This document shows, in pieces, positions 29,314 to 38,030 of a DNA stretch of 64,000 nt. Both the position numbers and the translations under genes were made by a program. Numbering within the stretch: the stretch's first letter is position 1; each line of letters opens with the position of its first letter. The notes beneath the pieces were generated by a model that was not told the DNA's origin, searched no databases, and saw nothing but the letters and a program-made list of their open reading frames with translations. This stretch comes from Pseudomonas sp. ATCC 13867 (GTDB taxonomy: Bacteria > Pseudomonadota > Gammaproteobacteria > Pseudomonadales > Pseudomonadaceae), in assembly GCF_000349845.1 (NCBI RefSeq), contig NC_020829.1, positions 310,001 through 374,000 of the forward strand, in the 5' to 3' direction.

Positions 29314-30246
29314 TCACCATGCGTATTGCATGCGGAATGTCCAGGTGTTGGCTTCCGGCGCCGAATCCGGCCGGGAAACCGTGTCCATGTACGAGATCAT
29401 GCCGCCAACGCTGCGCGAGAGCATGAAGCCCAGGGAGGCGCCGGCCATGCTGGTGTCCTGGGCGTTGTCCTGCTCCTCGCCGGCGATCGTGCTTTCGCCG
29501 CCCCATTTATAGCTGGCGTCCAGCGAGGCCCAGAGGGCGGGATTGAAGCTGTAGCTGTAATGCAGTTCGGTGGCGTACAGAGGGTCCTGCTTGAGCGTGT
29601 GGTGGCCGAGGAACTCGTCGTTGTCCTGGAAGAAACTGGCGTAGGCGTTGGCTTCCAGCCAGGTCTTGCCGATCGGCGTGCCGAACGCCAGCTCGGGCTT
29701 GACGATCCAGCGGTTGGTACCGATGTTCAACAGCTTCTTGTTGTCGTAATCGCCGGTCGGAGCGGTGACGAAGATAGCGCCGGAAAGGAAAGTTTCCGGC
29801 TGCCAACTGGCGAACTCCTGCTGGGTCAGCGCGGGGGCGCCGAACAGGTTGTGGGCGAGCACGATGGTGGTGTCGCCCATGCCGTCGTTGTCTTTCTTGC
29901 CGGGAATGCCGTCGAAGCTCGCTTCCCCGGTGACATAGGGCTGGAGGATCTGGATGCCGGTGGAGCGGCCGTCGACGCCGAAGCTGTAGGCATAGCGGGC
30001 GAGCCAGACGTTGGCATTGACCGAGACGCCATTGATGGCGATGGCCTGGTCCACCGAGGTGTTGGAGTCGAGTACGGTGAGGTACAGGAAGGCGACGCTG
30101 GTATCGATCGGCAGGTTCTGCCAGTCGCGGGCGTTGTCGGCCTGGACGCTGGCGACGCTCAGCATGCCGATGCCGAGCGTGGTGGCGAGGGCGATCGGAT
30201 GGCGGCGTGCCGGAGTGGATCTGTGGTGCTGCGCTTGACTGCTCAT
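29314..30246 (-). CDS. Outer-membrane beta-barrel, MetA-pathway-type transporter family
   Basis: A 310-residue protein. A long N-region (MSSQAQHHRSTPARRHP) precedes a signal core (IALATTLGIGMLSVASVQA), then a barrel with alternating aromatic strands, ending FRMQYAW with a C-terminal aromatic as in outer-membrane proteins. The segments SGAIFVTAPTGDYDNKKLLNIGTNRW and LHYSYSFNPALWASLDASYKW are characteristic of the phenol-degradation MetA-type family (PF13557, from memory). Such proteins are thought to admit hydrophobic compounds. It is on the same strand as the octaheme cytochrome, 336 bases ahead, so they may or may not be co-transcribed. Confidence 0.8.
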   Translation of the reverse strand: MSSQAQHHRSTPARRHPIALATTLGIGMLSVASVQADNARDWQNLPIDTSVAFLYLTVLDSNTSVDQAIAINGVSVNANVWLARYAYSFGVDGRSTGIQILQPYVTGEASFDGIPGKKDNDGMGDTTIVLAHNLFGAPALTQQEFASWQPETFLSGAIFVTAPTGDYDNKKLLNIGTNRWIVKPELAFGTPIGKTWLEANAYASFFQDNDEFLGHHTLKQDPLYATELHYSYSFNPALWASLDASYKWGGESTIAGEEQDNAQDTSMAGASLGFMLSRSVGGMISYMDTVSRPDSAPEANTWTFRMQYAW

Positions 30247-30331
30247 TGCGTATTTCCAGCCTTTGGATGATTTTGGCTGGCTGTCGGGACCTCGGCTTCA
30301 GCCGAAGCTAGCGAGGCGGCTGCAAGTTGGA

Positions 30332-30351
30332 AATCGCCCATTTGGGTGATT
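30332..30351. promoter_or_regulatory. Inverted repeat upstream of the beta-barrel gene
   Basis: AATCGCCCATTTGGGTGATT is an imperfect palindrome (one mismatched pair) about 90 bases before the barrel gene start, in the 223-base gap after the dehydrogenase operon. It could be an operator; unproved. Confidence 0.35.
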
Positions 30352-30469
30352 CGGGGTTGGTAGCTGTTCCGGTGTGGGGGCGGGTGCGTCGAAGTACCTC
30401 GAAACGGGGTGCCGCGAAGCCGTGTGGGTGAGACTCGGCCAGGCGTCCAGGGGCGGGAGTGGCTGGTGC

Positions 30470-31750
30470 TCAAGGCTGCCGAATCGCGGCCACCCTTGCG
30501 CTGTCCACCTTCACCTCGGGATTGCCGAACTGCCGGGTGAGGTAGTTTACCAGCGTGGCGATTTGCTCGTCGTTGAGGGTGCCGGCGAAACCCGGCATGA
30601 ACAGCTCCTCGTCGCCGACCTTGCGGTGCACGCCGCCGAGCACCACCTGCACCAGGTTGTCCGGCTGCAGGGCGCCCACCGCGCTGTTCTTCAGCAGCAT
30701 CGGGTAGTAGCCGTCCTTCACCCCTTCGCCGCTCCAGGAATGGCAGCTGGCGCAGTTGCCCAGGTACAGGCGGGCGCCGTCGTCGTGCTTCTGGGCGGCG
30801 AAGCCCTGGCCGCGCAGGGTGACCACGTCCTCGGCCGGCTTGCCCCACTGGAAGCGCGCCTTGCGCTCGCCGTCGCTGACCGCCGGGACGCTGCGCAGGT
30901 AGCTGGCGATGGCTTGCAGGTCGGCTTCGGAGAGGTACTGGAAGCTGTGCTCGACCGCCTCGCCCATCGGTCCCGCGGCCTGGGCCTTGCCCGGTGCGCG
31001 GCCGGTCTTGAGGTACTGAACGATTTCCGCGTCGCTCCAGCCGCCGATGCCGCTGTGGGTGTCGGGGGTGATGTTGAAGGCGTACCAGCCGCCCAATGCG
31101 GCGCCGGCGAGGAAGCCGGTGTCCTGTTCGTTCATGGCCTGTTCCTGGAAGGCCATGCCGCGCGGGGTGTGGCAGGTGCCGCAGTGGGCCAGGCCCTGGA
31201 CCAGATAGGCGCCGCGGTTCCAGGCGGCACTCTGCTTGGGATTGGGCTGGTAGACCGCATCGTCGTGGAACAGCAGGTTCCAGATCGCCAGTGGCCAGCG
31301 CATGTCCAGCGGCCAGGCGATGTCCGAGTCCTGGTTGGGCTGCGCCACGGCCTGCACGCCGCCTTCGAGGAACCAGGCGTAGAGCGCCTTCATGTCGTCG
31401 TCGTTGATCTTCGCGTAGGCGGTGTAGGGCATCGCCGGGTAGAGACGGGTGCCGCCCTTGGCCACGCCATCGCGCAGGGCGCGGGCGAAGTCGTCGTAGC
31501 TGTAGCTGCCGATGCCGGTCTTCGGATCGGGGGTGATGTTGGTGGAGTACACCGCGCCCAGCGGCGTGGCCAGCGGTAGGCCGCCGGCGAAGGGCTTGCC
31601 GCCCGGCGCGGTGTGGCAGGCGGCGCAATCGCCGGCGCGGGCCAGGTATTCGCCGCGTTGCAGCAGCTCCTGCGGCGCCGGGTCCAGCGCGTTGGCGGCG
31701 TGGCCCAGCAGCGGGGCGGCGAGCAGGGCGAGAAGTGCCAGGGGTTTCAT
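30470..31750 (-). CDS. Triheme cytochrome c subunit of the gluconate/polyol dehydrogenase
   Basis: A 426-residue periplasmic cytochrome with signal MKPLALLALLAAPLLGHA and three heme sites (CAACH, CGTCH and CASCH) in three cytochrome c domains, the usual build of the electron-accepting subunit of membrane-bound FAD dehydrogenases. Electrons pass from here to ubiquinone. Start 31750 (MKPLALL) is chosen over an upstream in-frame start because it gives a clean signal peptide. It lies 2 bases after the GMC subunit and is the last gene of a three-gene operon. Confidence 0.9.
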   Translation of the reverse strand: MKPLALLALLAAPLLGHAANALDPAPQELLQRGEYLARAGDCAACHTAPGGKPFAGGLPLATPLGAVYSTNITPDPKTGIGSYSYDDFARALRDGVAKGGTRLYPAMPYTAYAKINDDDMKALYAWFLEGGVQAVAQPNQDSDIAWPLDMRWPLAIWNLLFHDDAVYQPNPKQSAAWNRGAYLVQGLAHCGTCHTPRGMAFQEQAMNEQDTGFLAGAALGGWYAFNITPDTHSGIGGWSDAEIVQYLKTGRAPGKAQAAGPMGEAVEHSFQYLSEADLQAIASYLRSVPAVSDGERKARFQWGKPAEDVVTLRGQGFAAQKHDDGARLYLGNCASCHSWSGEGVKDGYYPMLLKNSAVGALQPDNLVQVVLGGVHRKVGDEELFMPGFAGTLNDEQIATLVNYLTRQFGNPEVKVDSARVAAIRQP

Positions 31751-31752
31751 CG

Positions 31753-33336
31753 TCAGGCCTCCCGCTTCAGGTGCTCGGCCAGGCGCAGGGCAAGGGCTGC
31801 GATGGTCAGGGTGCAGTTCACCGAGCCGACGGTGGGCATCACGCCGCTGCTGGCGATGAACAGGTTGGGGTGGTCGTGGCTGCGACATTGAGCGTCCACC
31901 ACCGAGTCCTTAGGGTCGGCGCCCATCAGGGTGGTGCCGGTGATGTGGTTGTTGTTGGCGAAGTTGTCCTCGAACACCACCTCGCTGCCGCCCAGCAGTT
32001 TCGCCGCGTGGGTATACACCTCGCGGGTGTGCACCGCGCTCCTGCGTACGTAGTCGTCCATCGCGTAGGTGAACTCCGGTTTGGCGATGCCCACGGCGTC
32101 GCGCTCGCTGGTGCTGGGGACGATGCGGTTCTCCGGATGCGGGAGGATTTCGTGGAAGCTGTCGAAACGCACGAAGCGCGCGGCACGGTCGCGGATCTGC
32201 GCCTCCAGTTCGCGGCCCAGCAGCAGCGGCCCCTTGCGGATCAGCTCGGCGGCCACCTGGTCGGTACGCGAGAGGTTCGACAGGTGGATCTTCTTCGAGG
32301 CGTATTCGCTGCGGAATGCGCCATCGCGGAAGCCCACCATCGAGGTCATTTCCTGCGGCCCGCGGCCCGGCCAGAGTTTCTCGTCGGCATAGAACTGCAC
32401 GGCGGTGCCGGGGTGGTCCATGAGGTTGCGGCCGACCATGTCCGAGCTGTTACCGACTTCGGACATCAGCATCAGCTTGGGCGTCTCGATGCCGTTGGCG
32501 GCGAGGATGAAGGTCCCGCCTTCCACCCGATGCTCGTTGCCTTGCGGGTCCTTGTACAGCGCGGCGCCGATCTTGCCGCCGTCGCCCTTCTCCAGCTTGA
32601 ACACCACGGCGTTGTCCACCAGCCGCGCGCCGGCGCTTTCGGCCTTCTCGACGTGGACGATGCCGTTGTACATGGCGCCGATGGGGCAGATCGGCATGCA
32701 GTTGTTGTTGCCGCAGCAGGTTGGCCGCGCGTCGTAGGGGCGGCTGTTGCGCGCCACCGGTTCGGTGACCACGCGGTAGCCGTTGGCGTTGAGCAGGGTC
32801 TTGATGCGCTGTTCGTTCCACGACAGCGGCAGGGGCGGCATGGGGTAGGGCTGGCTGCGTGGGGAGTCCAGCTCCTCGTCGCCGGGGCCCCAGACGCCCA
32901 GTTCTTCCTCGGCGCGCTGGTACCAGGGTTCGAGCTCGGCGTACTCGATGGGCCAGTCGCGACCCACGCCATAGAGGCTCGCCAGCTTGAGGTCGTTGGG
33001 CAGGAAGCGCCACGCCGAGGCTGCCCAGTGCCAGGTGGTGCCGCCGACGACGCGCAGGTACTGCACGTCGTAGGGATGGGTGCCCTTCTGGATCAGGTAG
33101 TGGTTGTCCGGGTGGAACTGCGGGTGCGGGGCCTGGCGGCTTGCGGGGTAGGGCGCCTGGTTGTCGGACTTGTCCGCCTGGTTGCGGAAGCGCTCGACGA
33201 TCTCCCAGCGCGCCATGCGCGGGCCGGCTTCGAGGATCAGCACGTCCTTGCCGGCCAGCGCCAGCTGATGGGCCACCAGTGCCCCGGCGACGCCGGAGCC
33301 GACCACGACGAAATCCGCGCGTTGCGTCTCGGCCAT
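31753..33336 (-). CDS. FAD-binding GMC subunit of a gluconate/polyol dehydrogenase
   Basis: A 527-residue flavoenzyme. The FAD motif [18 protein letters not shown] is at residues 9-27, and the GMC C-terminal block is [26 protein letters not shown] supplies the conserved histidine region. [19 protein letters not shown] is a cysteine-rich stretch that may hold an iron-sulfur cluster, as in this subfamily. There is no signal peptide; it is probably carried out by the Tat-signalled small subunit. GGGAGG lies just before the ATG at 33336. The best functional guess is gluconate 2-dehydrogenase; sorbitol or another polyol cannot be excluded. Confidence 0.85.
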   Translation of the reverse strand: MAETQRADFVVVGSGVAGALVAHQLALAGKDVLILEAGPRMARWEIVERFRNQADKSDNQAPYPASRQAPHPQFHPDNHYLIQKGTHPYDVQYLRVVGGTTWHWAASAWRFLPNDLKLASLYGVGRDWPIEYAELEPWYQRAEEELGVWGPGDEELDSPRSQPYPMPPLPLSWNEQRIKTLLNANGYRVVTEPVARNSRPYDARPTCCGNNNCMPICPIGAMYNGIVHVEKAESAGARLVDNAVVFKLEKGDGGKIGAALYKDPQGNEHRVEGGTFILAANGIETPKLMLMSEVGNSSDMVGRNLMDHPGTAVQFYADEKLWPGRGPQEMTSMVGFRDGAFRSEYASKKIHLSNLSRTDQVAAELIRKGPLLLGRELEAQIRDRAARFVRFDSFHEILPHPENRIVPSTSERDAVGIAKPEFTYAMDDYVRRSAVHTREVYTHAAKLLGGSEVVFEDNFANNNHITGTTLMGADPKDSVVDAQCRSHDHPNLFIASSGVMPTVGSVNCTLTIAALALRLAEHLKREA

Positions 33337-33338
33337 GC

Positions 33339-33845
33339 TCACACCTCCCGTTCGGCCGGCTGCGCCGCCCAGAAGCCCGGCTTGTTCGGGCAGTAGCTGC
33401 GGATCACCAGCACGTCGTCCACCGCCTTGAACATCAGCGCCTGCTCGTAGGTGACCACGGTGGCGTTGCTGGCCTCGCCGATCTGCCCCAGGTACCAGCC
33501 GCCAAGGATCTGCCGGGCCAGCCACTGCTGGCGCTCGTTCCAACTGGCCGGCGGGTCGGCCAGGTGTGCCAGCAGCTCGGCGAGGCTCTGCTTGAGCGCG
33601 GTGTCGCGTTGGGTCAGGGCCTCGAACAGGCGCTGGCCGATGCGCGGATCGAGGTTGCTGCGTCCGGTCAGGCGTCGGGACAGGGTCATGAAGCTGGCCA
33701 GCTCCGCCTCGGCCTGGGGCGTCAGCGCGGCCCAGGTGCGGGCAGCGGGACTGAGCAGCACGCCGCCGACCGCCGCGCTGGCGCAGGCCACCGCCAGCAG
33801 GCGGCGGCGGGACAGGGGAAAGTCGGAGCGTTGAACATCGGACAT
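33339..33845 (-). CDS. Tat-exported small subunit of the dehydrogenase
   Basis: A 168-residue subunit starting at 33845 (MSDVQRSD). It has a twin-arginine signal ([20 protein letters not shown]) and then the family region [20 protein letters not shown], like the sorbitol dehydrogenase small-subunit family. It probably escorts the folded FAD subunit through Tat. Its stop lies 2 bases from the next gene. The 219 bases upstream are shared with divergent thyA. Confidence 0.87.
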   Translation of the reverse strand: MSDVQRSDFPLSRRRLLAVACASAAVGGVLLSPAARTWAALTPQAEAELASFMTLSRRLTGRSNLDPRIGQRLFEALTQRDTALKQSLAELLAHLADPPASWNERQQWLARQILGGWYLGQIGEASNATVVTYEQALMFKAVDDVLVIRSYCPNKPGFWAAQPAEREV

Positions 33846-34064
33846 GGAGACCTCTCTGGCACCAGGCAACGGTGGCGGCGGGCGGTCTGGCGCCGCCTTC
33901 GCCGTATCGTTCGGAACTTGGGACGGCCACCGAGCCGGTCGGGGTGGCGAGAGCGGGCCGCGCCCCTTAGTATTGCCGCTTGTTCAGATTCTGCATGGGC
34001 GGATCGACCCGCCGGCGGCCACCGCAAGCCGCGCCGCAGAGCCTCACCGGATAAAACAGCAGCG

Positions 34065-34859
34065 ATGAAACAGTACCTCGACCTCATGCGCCACGTGCGC
34101 GAACACGGCACCTTCAAGAGCGACCGCACCGGCACCGGCACCTACAGCGTGTTCGGCCACCAGATGCGCTTCGACCTCGCCGAAGGCTTCCCGCTGGTGA
34201 CCACCAAGAAGTGCCACCTCAAATCGATCGTTCATGAGCTGCTGTGGTTCCTCAAGGGCTCGACCAACATCGCCTACCTGAAGGAAAACGGCGTCTCGAT
34301 CTGGGACGAGTGGGCCGACGAGAACGGCGACCTCGGCCCGGTCTACGGCTACCAGTGGCGCTCCTGGCCGGCGCCGGACGGCCGCCACATCGACCAGATC
34401 GCCAACCTGATTCAGATGCTGAAGAACAACCCGGACTCGCGCCGCCTGATCGTCTCCGCGTGGAACCCCGCGCTGATCGACGAGATGGCCCTGCCGCCGT
34501 GCCACGCGCTGTTCCAGTTCTACGTCGCCGACGGCAAGCTCAGCTGCCAGCTGTACCAGCGCTCGGCCGACATTTTCCTCGGCGTTCCCTTCAACATCGC
34601 CAGCTACGCGCTGCTGACCCTGATGGTCGCGCAGGTCGCCGGGCTGCAGCCTGGTGAGTTCATCTGGACCGGCGGCGACTGCCACCTGTACGCCAACCAC
34701 CTGGAACAGACCGACCTGCAGCTGACTCGCCAGCCGCTGCCGCTGCCGACCATGAAGATCAACCCCGAGGTGAAGGACCTGTTCGAATTCCGCTTCGAGG
34801 ACTTCGAGCTTGTCGGCTACGAGGCCCACCCGCACATCAAGGCGCCGGTCGCGGTCTGA
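34065..34859 (+). CDS. thyA: Thymidylate synthase
   Basis: A 264-residue enzyme, the exact E. coli length, that makes dTMP from dUMP with methylene-THF. The catalytic cysteine is C146 in [12 protein letters not shown], and the dUMP-binding words [11 protein letters not shown] and the final [10 protein letters not shown] are all present. The start at 34065 is fixed by homology. In many pseudomonads thyA follows lgt; here lgt is absent and thyA instead faces the dehydrogenase operon. Its folate use connects with gcv and fau. Confidence 0.97.
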   Translation: MKQYLDLMRHVREHGTFKSDRTGTGTYSVFGHQMRFDLAEGFPLVTTKKCHLKSIVHELLWFLKGSTNIAYLKENGVSIWDEWADENGDLGPVYGYQWRSWPAPDGRHIDQIANLIQMLKNNPDSRRLIVSAWNPALIDEMALPPCHALFQFYVADGKLSCQLYQRSADIFLGVPFNIASYALLTLMVAQVAGLQPGEFIWTGGDCHLYANHLEQTDLQLTRQPLPLPTMKINPEVKDLFEFRFEDFELVGYEAHPHIKAPVAV

Positions 34860-34876
34860 CCTGTCCTCGATGGAGA

Positions 34877-34905
34877 AAAGGCCGGCGCAATGCCGGCCTT
34901 TATGT
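34877..34905 (+). terminator. Terminator after thyA
   Basis: AAAGGCCGGC and GCCGGCCTTT, a perfect 10-bp stem with a GCAAT loop, then ATGTTTCT. Confidence 0.8.
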
Positions 34906-34939
34906 TTCTGGGTGGCCTGGTGTTGGCAGGATGCTCTTC

Positions 34940-35011
34940 GTAGGAGCGAGCTTGCTCGCGAACAGGGTCCAGCTCAGAAGTTGAGCGGTTCGCGAGCAAG
35001 CTCGCTCCTAC
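34940..35011. repeat. REP doublet (REPIN), intact; rest of the thyA-adh gap empty
   Basis: Two perfect inverted REP units (34940-34963 and 34988-35011). The rest of the 327-base gap to 35186 holds no gene; its AT-rich part (about 35040-35110) probably holds the promoter of the alcohol dehydrogenase gene. Confidence 0.9.
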
Positions 35012-35186
35012 AGAAGCCCCCCAACGCTCTGCATTGCGCATGAACAAACCATTCATTCCGTGAATAACTGTTTCGCTTGGCGGTACGAGGTTTCATGGTC
35101 GTGCCGCGCGTTGCTATGCTGCCCCAGCTGGCCATCTAGCAGGCCTACGGATTTTCCGCCGTACAACGACAAGACCGGGGACCGTC

Positions 35187-36344
35187 ATGCAGCCTTTCAG
35201 CTTCGCCACCACCGCGCAGATCCTCTGCGAGAGTGGTTCCGCCGCCCGCCTGGGGGCGCTCTGCCGCGAACGCGGCGCCCAGCGCGTGCTCATCGTCACC
35301 GACCCCGGGATTACCCGCCTGGGCATGCTCGACGGCGTGCTGCCCGGCTTCGCTGCGGCCGGCGTGGCGGTGGAAGTCTTCGACCAGGTATTGGCCGACC
35401 CGCCGGAAGCGGTGGTGCTGGCCGCCGTCGAGCAGGCGCGTCGGATGGCCGCGCAATTGGTGATCGGCTTCGGTGGCGGCAGTTCGATGGACGTCGCCAA
35501 GCTGGTGGCGCTGCTGGCGCACCCGCTGGCTTGCCAGGGACTGGAGGACGTCTTCGGCGTCGGCAATGCCCGTGGCCCGCGCCTGCCGCTGCTGCAGGTG
35601 CCGACCACCGCCGGCACGGGCTCGGAAGTGACGCCGATCGCCATCGTCACCACCGGCGAGACCACCAAGATGGGCGTGGTCAGCCCGCACCTGCTGCCGG
35701 ACCTGGCGGTGCTCGACGCCGACCTCACTCTCGGCCTGCCGCCGGCGGTGACCGCCGCTACCGGTATCGACGCGATGGTCCACGCCATCGAGGCCTACAC
35801 CAGCAAGCTGAAGAAGAATCCGCTGTCCGATCTGCTGGCCCGCGAGGCCCTGCGCCTGCTGGCGCTGAACCTGGACGAGGCGGTGCACAACGGTCGCAAT
35901 CGCGAGGCGCGCCAGGCCATGCTGCTGGGCGCCTGTCTGGCCGGCCAGGCCTTCGCCAACGCTCCGGTGGCCGCCGTGCACGCGCTGGCTTATCCGCTGG
36001 GCGGGCACTTCCATATTCCCCACGGACTGAGCAATGCACTGGTGTTGCCCGAGGTGATCCGCTTCAATGCGCCCAACGCCGGCGCGCTCTATGCCGAACT
36101 GGCGCCGCTGCTGCTGGGCGAGCGCCTGCGCAGCGACGCCGACCGCACCGAGCAGTTCATCGCCGAACTGGCCGATCTCAGCCCGCGCAGCGGCCTGCCC
36201 TCGCGCCTGCGCGACGCCGGCGTGCCGGAGGACAGCCTGCCGCGCCTGGCCGCCGATGCCATGCAGCAGCAGCGCCTGTTGGTGAATAATCCCCGTGAGG
36301 TCAGCGAGCGCGACGCTCTGGCCATCTACCGAGCCGCCTACTGA
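35187..36344 (+). CDS. Iron-containing alcohol dehydrogenase
   Basis: A 385-residue group III alcohol dehydrogenase. The NAD-binding region carries VIGFGGGSSMDVAKLVALLA. The metal-binding half has ATGIDAMVHAIEAYTS and HALAYPLGGHFHIPHGLSN, which supply the Asp and His ligands. It oxidises an alcohol or reduces an aldehyde, probably in the cytoplasm; the substrate is unknown. A thioesterase follows after 7 bases, so the two form an operon, perhaps acting on carbon chains from fatty or aromatic compounds. Confidence 0.92.
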   Translation: MQPFSFATTAQILCESGSAARLGALCRERGAQRVLIVTDPGITRLGMLDGVLPGFAAAGVAVEVFDQVLADPPEAVVLAAVEQARRMAAQLVIGFGGGSSMDVAKLVALLAHPLACQGLEDVFGVGNARGPRLPLLQVPTTAGTGSEVTPIAIVTTGETTKMGVVSPHLLPDLAVLDADLTLGLPPAVTAATGIDAMVHAIEAYTSKLKKNPLSDLLAREALRLLALNLDEAVHNGRNREARQAMLLGACLAGQAFANAPVAAVHALAYPLGGHFHIPHGLSNALVLPEVIRFNAPNAGALYAELAPLLLGERLRSDADRTEQFIAELADLSPRSGLPSRLRDAGVPEDSLPRLAADAMQQQRLLVNNPREVSERDALAIYRAAY

Positions 36345-36351
36345 GAGAGCG

Positions 36352-36786
36352 ATGAGCGAACAGCACCCCAGCCGCGCCGATTACGCGCACTTCCAGCCGA
36401 TCACCACCCGCTGGCACGACAACGACATCTACGGCCACGTGAACAACGTGACCTACTACGGCTTCTTCGATACGGCGGTGAACACCTACCTGATCGAGCG
36501 CGGCGGCCTGGATATCCACGACGGCGAGGTGGTGGGCTTCGTGGTCAGCTCCAACTGCGACTACTTCGCCCCGGTGGCCTTCCCCGAGCGCATCGAGGTC
36601 GGCCTGCGGGTCGGCAAGCTGGGCAACAGCTCGGTGCAGTACGAGCTGGCGATCTTCCGCGCGGGCGAGGACCTGGCCTGCGCCGCCGGGAAGTTCGTGC
36701 ATGTCTTCGTCGACCGCGCGAGCAACAGCCCGGTGTCGATCCCGGCGCCGCTGCGCGAGGCGATGGAAGTGCTGGTCCGAGGCTGA
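36352..36786 (+). CDS. Hotdog-fold acyl-CoA thioesterase (YbgC/FcbC-like)
   Basis: A 144-residue 4HBT-family protein. The active-site motif is TRWHDNDIYGHVNNVTYYGF, where the Asp is the usual catalytic residue. It cleaves acyl-CoA thioesters. The start at 36352 follows the adh stop after 7 bases with GAGAGAGCG as a weak ribosome binding site. The upstream frame is adh shadow. Confidence 0.92.
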   Translation: MSEQHPSRADYAHFQPITTRWHDNDIYGHVNNVTYYGFFDTAVNTYLIERGGLDIHDGEVVGFVVSSNCDYFAPVAFPERIEVGLRVGKLGNSSVQYELAIFRAGEDLACAAGKFVHVFVDRASNSPVSIPAPLREAMEVLVRG

Positions 36787-36795
36787 CGGCTCTTC

Positions 36796-36867
36796 GCAGG
36801 AACGAGCCTGCTCGCGAACCGCCCAGCTCCGAAGTCGACGGGAGCTCGTTCGCGAGCAAGCTCCTAC
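36796..36867. repeat. REP doublet, slightly decayed
   Basis: A left unit with changes (GCAGGAACGAGCCTGCTCGCGAAC, 36796-36819) and a right inverted unit missing four bases (36848-36867). Confidence 0.8.
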
Positions 36868-36880
36868 GCAAAGGCGCTCC

Positions 36881-37240
36881 TCACCACCCCATCGGATAGT
36901 GCTGAATCCGGCAGGGCTTGGGATTGCCGTCGTTCTTGCACTCCCCGTCCAGGTACTGGTAGCGCATCCACACGCGCTGGCCCGGCTTGGGCCAGTGCTG
37001 GCGCGGAATCATGCTCTGGTAGTCGACGCTCTCCGGCGCGAAGGCGATCACTTCGCCGCGAATCGGGCATTCGGTCGATTCCGCCTGCGTCTTCACCGAC
37101 TCGACCCGGCCCTTGAGCCCCGGATAGGGCTGGGCCACTGTCTCGGTGATCTCCACCTCCATCCGGCAGATCTGCCAATTCGCCGCGTGGACGCAGGGCG
37201 CCACGAAAAGGGGCAGGAACAGTCCGGCAGCAACTCTCAC
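36881..37240 (-). CDS. Small secreted cysteine-containing protein, unknown function
   Basis: I choose GTG at 37240 as start: AAGGAG lies 8 bases upstream, and the protein then opens with a good signal peptide (MRVAAGLFLPLFVAPCVHA, cut before ANWQ). The mature part is about 100 residues with four cysteines (ICRMEVEIT, ECPIRGEV, ECKNDGNPKPC), probably two disulfides. There is no recognised domain. It points away from the thioesterase gene and has 190 bases of mostly empty sequence upstream. Confidence 0.7.
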   Translation of the reverse strand: MRVAAGLFLPLFVAPCVHAANWQICRMEVEITETVAQPYPGLKGRVESVKTQAESTECPIRGEVIAFAPESVDYQSMIPRQHWPKPGQRVWMRYQYLDGECKNDGNPKPCRIQHYPMGW

Positions 37241-37429
37241 GACAAGCACTCCTTGTAGCCAGTGATCCCTGGCCTGCAAGCCTATACCACCCACGCCAGA
37301 TGGCACGCCCGCGGGCCTGCTCCCGGTTTCTGGCCGGCGGCGCGGGGCGGGAGCCTCCGAGGCGAGCGGGCTGGCTTGCGAACATCGCCGCAGCGGCGCT
37401 GTACGGCGCCGTGTACCCGGCCCGAAACG

Positions 37430-37457
37430 AAAGAGCCCGCCGGAAGGCGGGCTCTTT
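37430..37457 (-). terminator. Terminator of the glycine-zipper gene
   Basis: A perfect 12-bp stem, AAAGAGCCCGCC and GGCGGGCTCTTT, with a GGAA loop, just after the stop of the minus-strand gene. Confidence 0.85.
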
Positions 37458-37470
37458 GTTCAGCACGGCA

Positions 37471-37911
37471 TCAATCGTCGTGATGCTTGTGTTTGTGCTT
37501 ATGGTGGCCTTTGCCCTTGTGATAACCACTGTCGTGGTGATCATTGTCGTCGTTGTTCTTGTCGGCCATGTGGTTGCCCAGCGCGCCGCCCGCGGCACCG
37601 CCCAGGCCCGCGCCGATAGTGCCGCCGGTGGAACCGCCGACCTTGTTGCCGATTACCGAGCCGCCAGCGGCACCCAGACCGCCGCCGATGGCCGCCTCGG
37701 TCTTGTTGCCGTTCTTCGCGCCCATCGCGCCGCCGGCCGCGCCGCCGACGCCCGCGCCAATGGCGGCGCCGGTGGAGCCGCCCAGCGCACCGCCGACCAC
37801 GTTGCCCAGCGCGCCGCCGACGCCGCTGCCGATGGCAGCCTTGGTGTCATCGGCCACGGCATGGGAGGCCAGGAGGCTCAGGGCCAGTACAGTGAGAGTC
37901 TTACGCATCAT
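37471..37911 (-). CDS. Glycine-zipper protein with His/Lys/Asp-rich tail, copy 1
   Basis: About 146 residues. The signal MMRKTLTVLALSLLASHAVA is followed by a long glycine-zipper region (many GxxxG steps from AAIGSGVGG to GGALGNHMAD), likely a membrane-inserting hairpin or fibre. The last 30 residues hold runs of His, Lys and Asp (DNDHHDSGYHKGKGHHKHK), suited to binding Zn, Cu or Ni. It shares GNKTEAAIGGGLGAAGG and IGNKVGG with the next gene. The start could be either of two adjacent ATGs (37911 or 37908). Unknown role, probably envelope. Confidence 0.8.
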   Translation of the reverse strand: MMRKTLTVLALSLLASHAVADDTKAAIGSGVGGALGNVVGGALGGSTGAAIGAGVGGAAGGAMGAKNGNKTEAAIGGGLGAAGGSVIGNKVGGSTGGTIGAGLGGAAGGALGNHMADKNNDDNDHHDSGYHKGKGHHKHKHKHHDD

Positions 37912-37959
37912 GCGAACCTGAAAGTAGGGAAGGATTGGGGAAATTGTCCCGCACAGCAA

Positions 37960-37986
37960 ACAGCCGGGCAACGCGTGCCCGGCTGT
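37960..37986 (-). terminator. Terminator between the two glycine-zipper genes
   Basis: ACAGCCGGGCA and TGCCCGGCTGT form a perfect 11-bp stem around ACGCG, followed on the minus strand by TTGCTG. It separates the two genes, so each probably has its own promoter. Confidence 0.7.
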
Positions 37987-38030
37987 CGGTCATCATTTCC
38001 GTGCACTGATCGCGGTTTATCTTCCGCGGA

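Noticed and set aside
26422..30270. A 1282-codon open frame on the plus strand across the cytochrome and barrel genes
   Set aside because: The minus strand encodes clear heme motifs, a signal peptide and a barrel; the plus frame has no domain.
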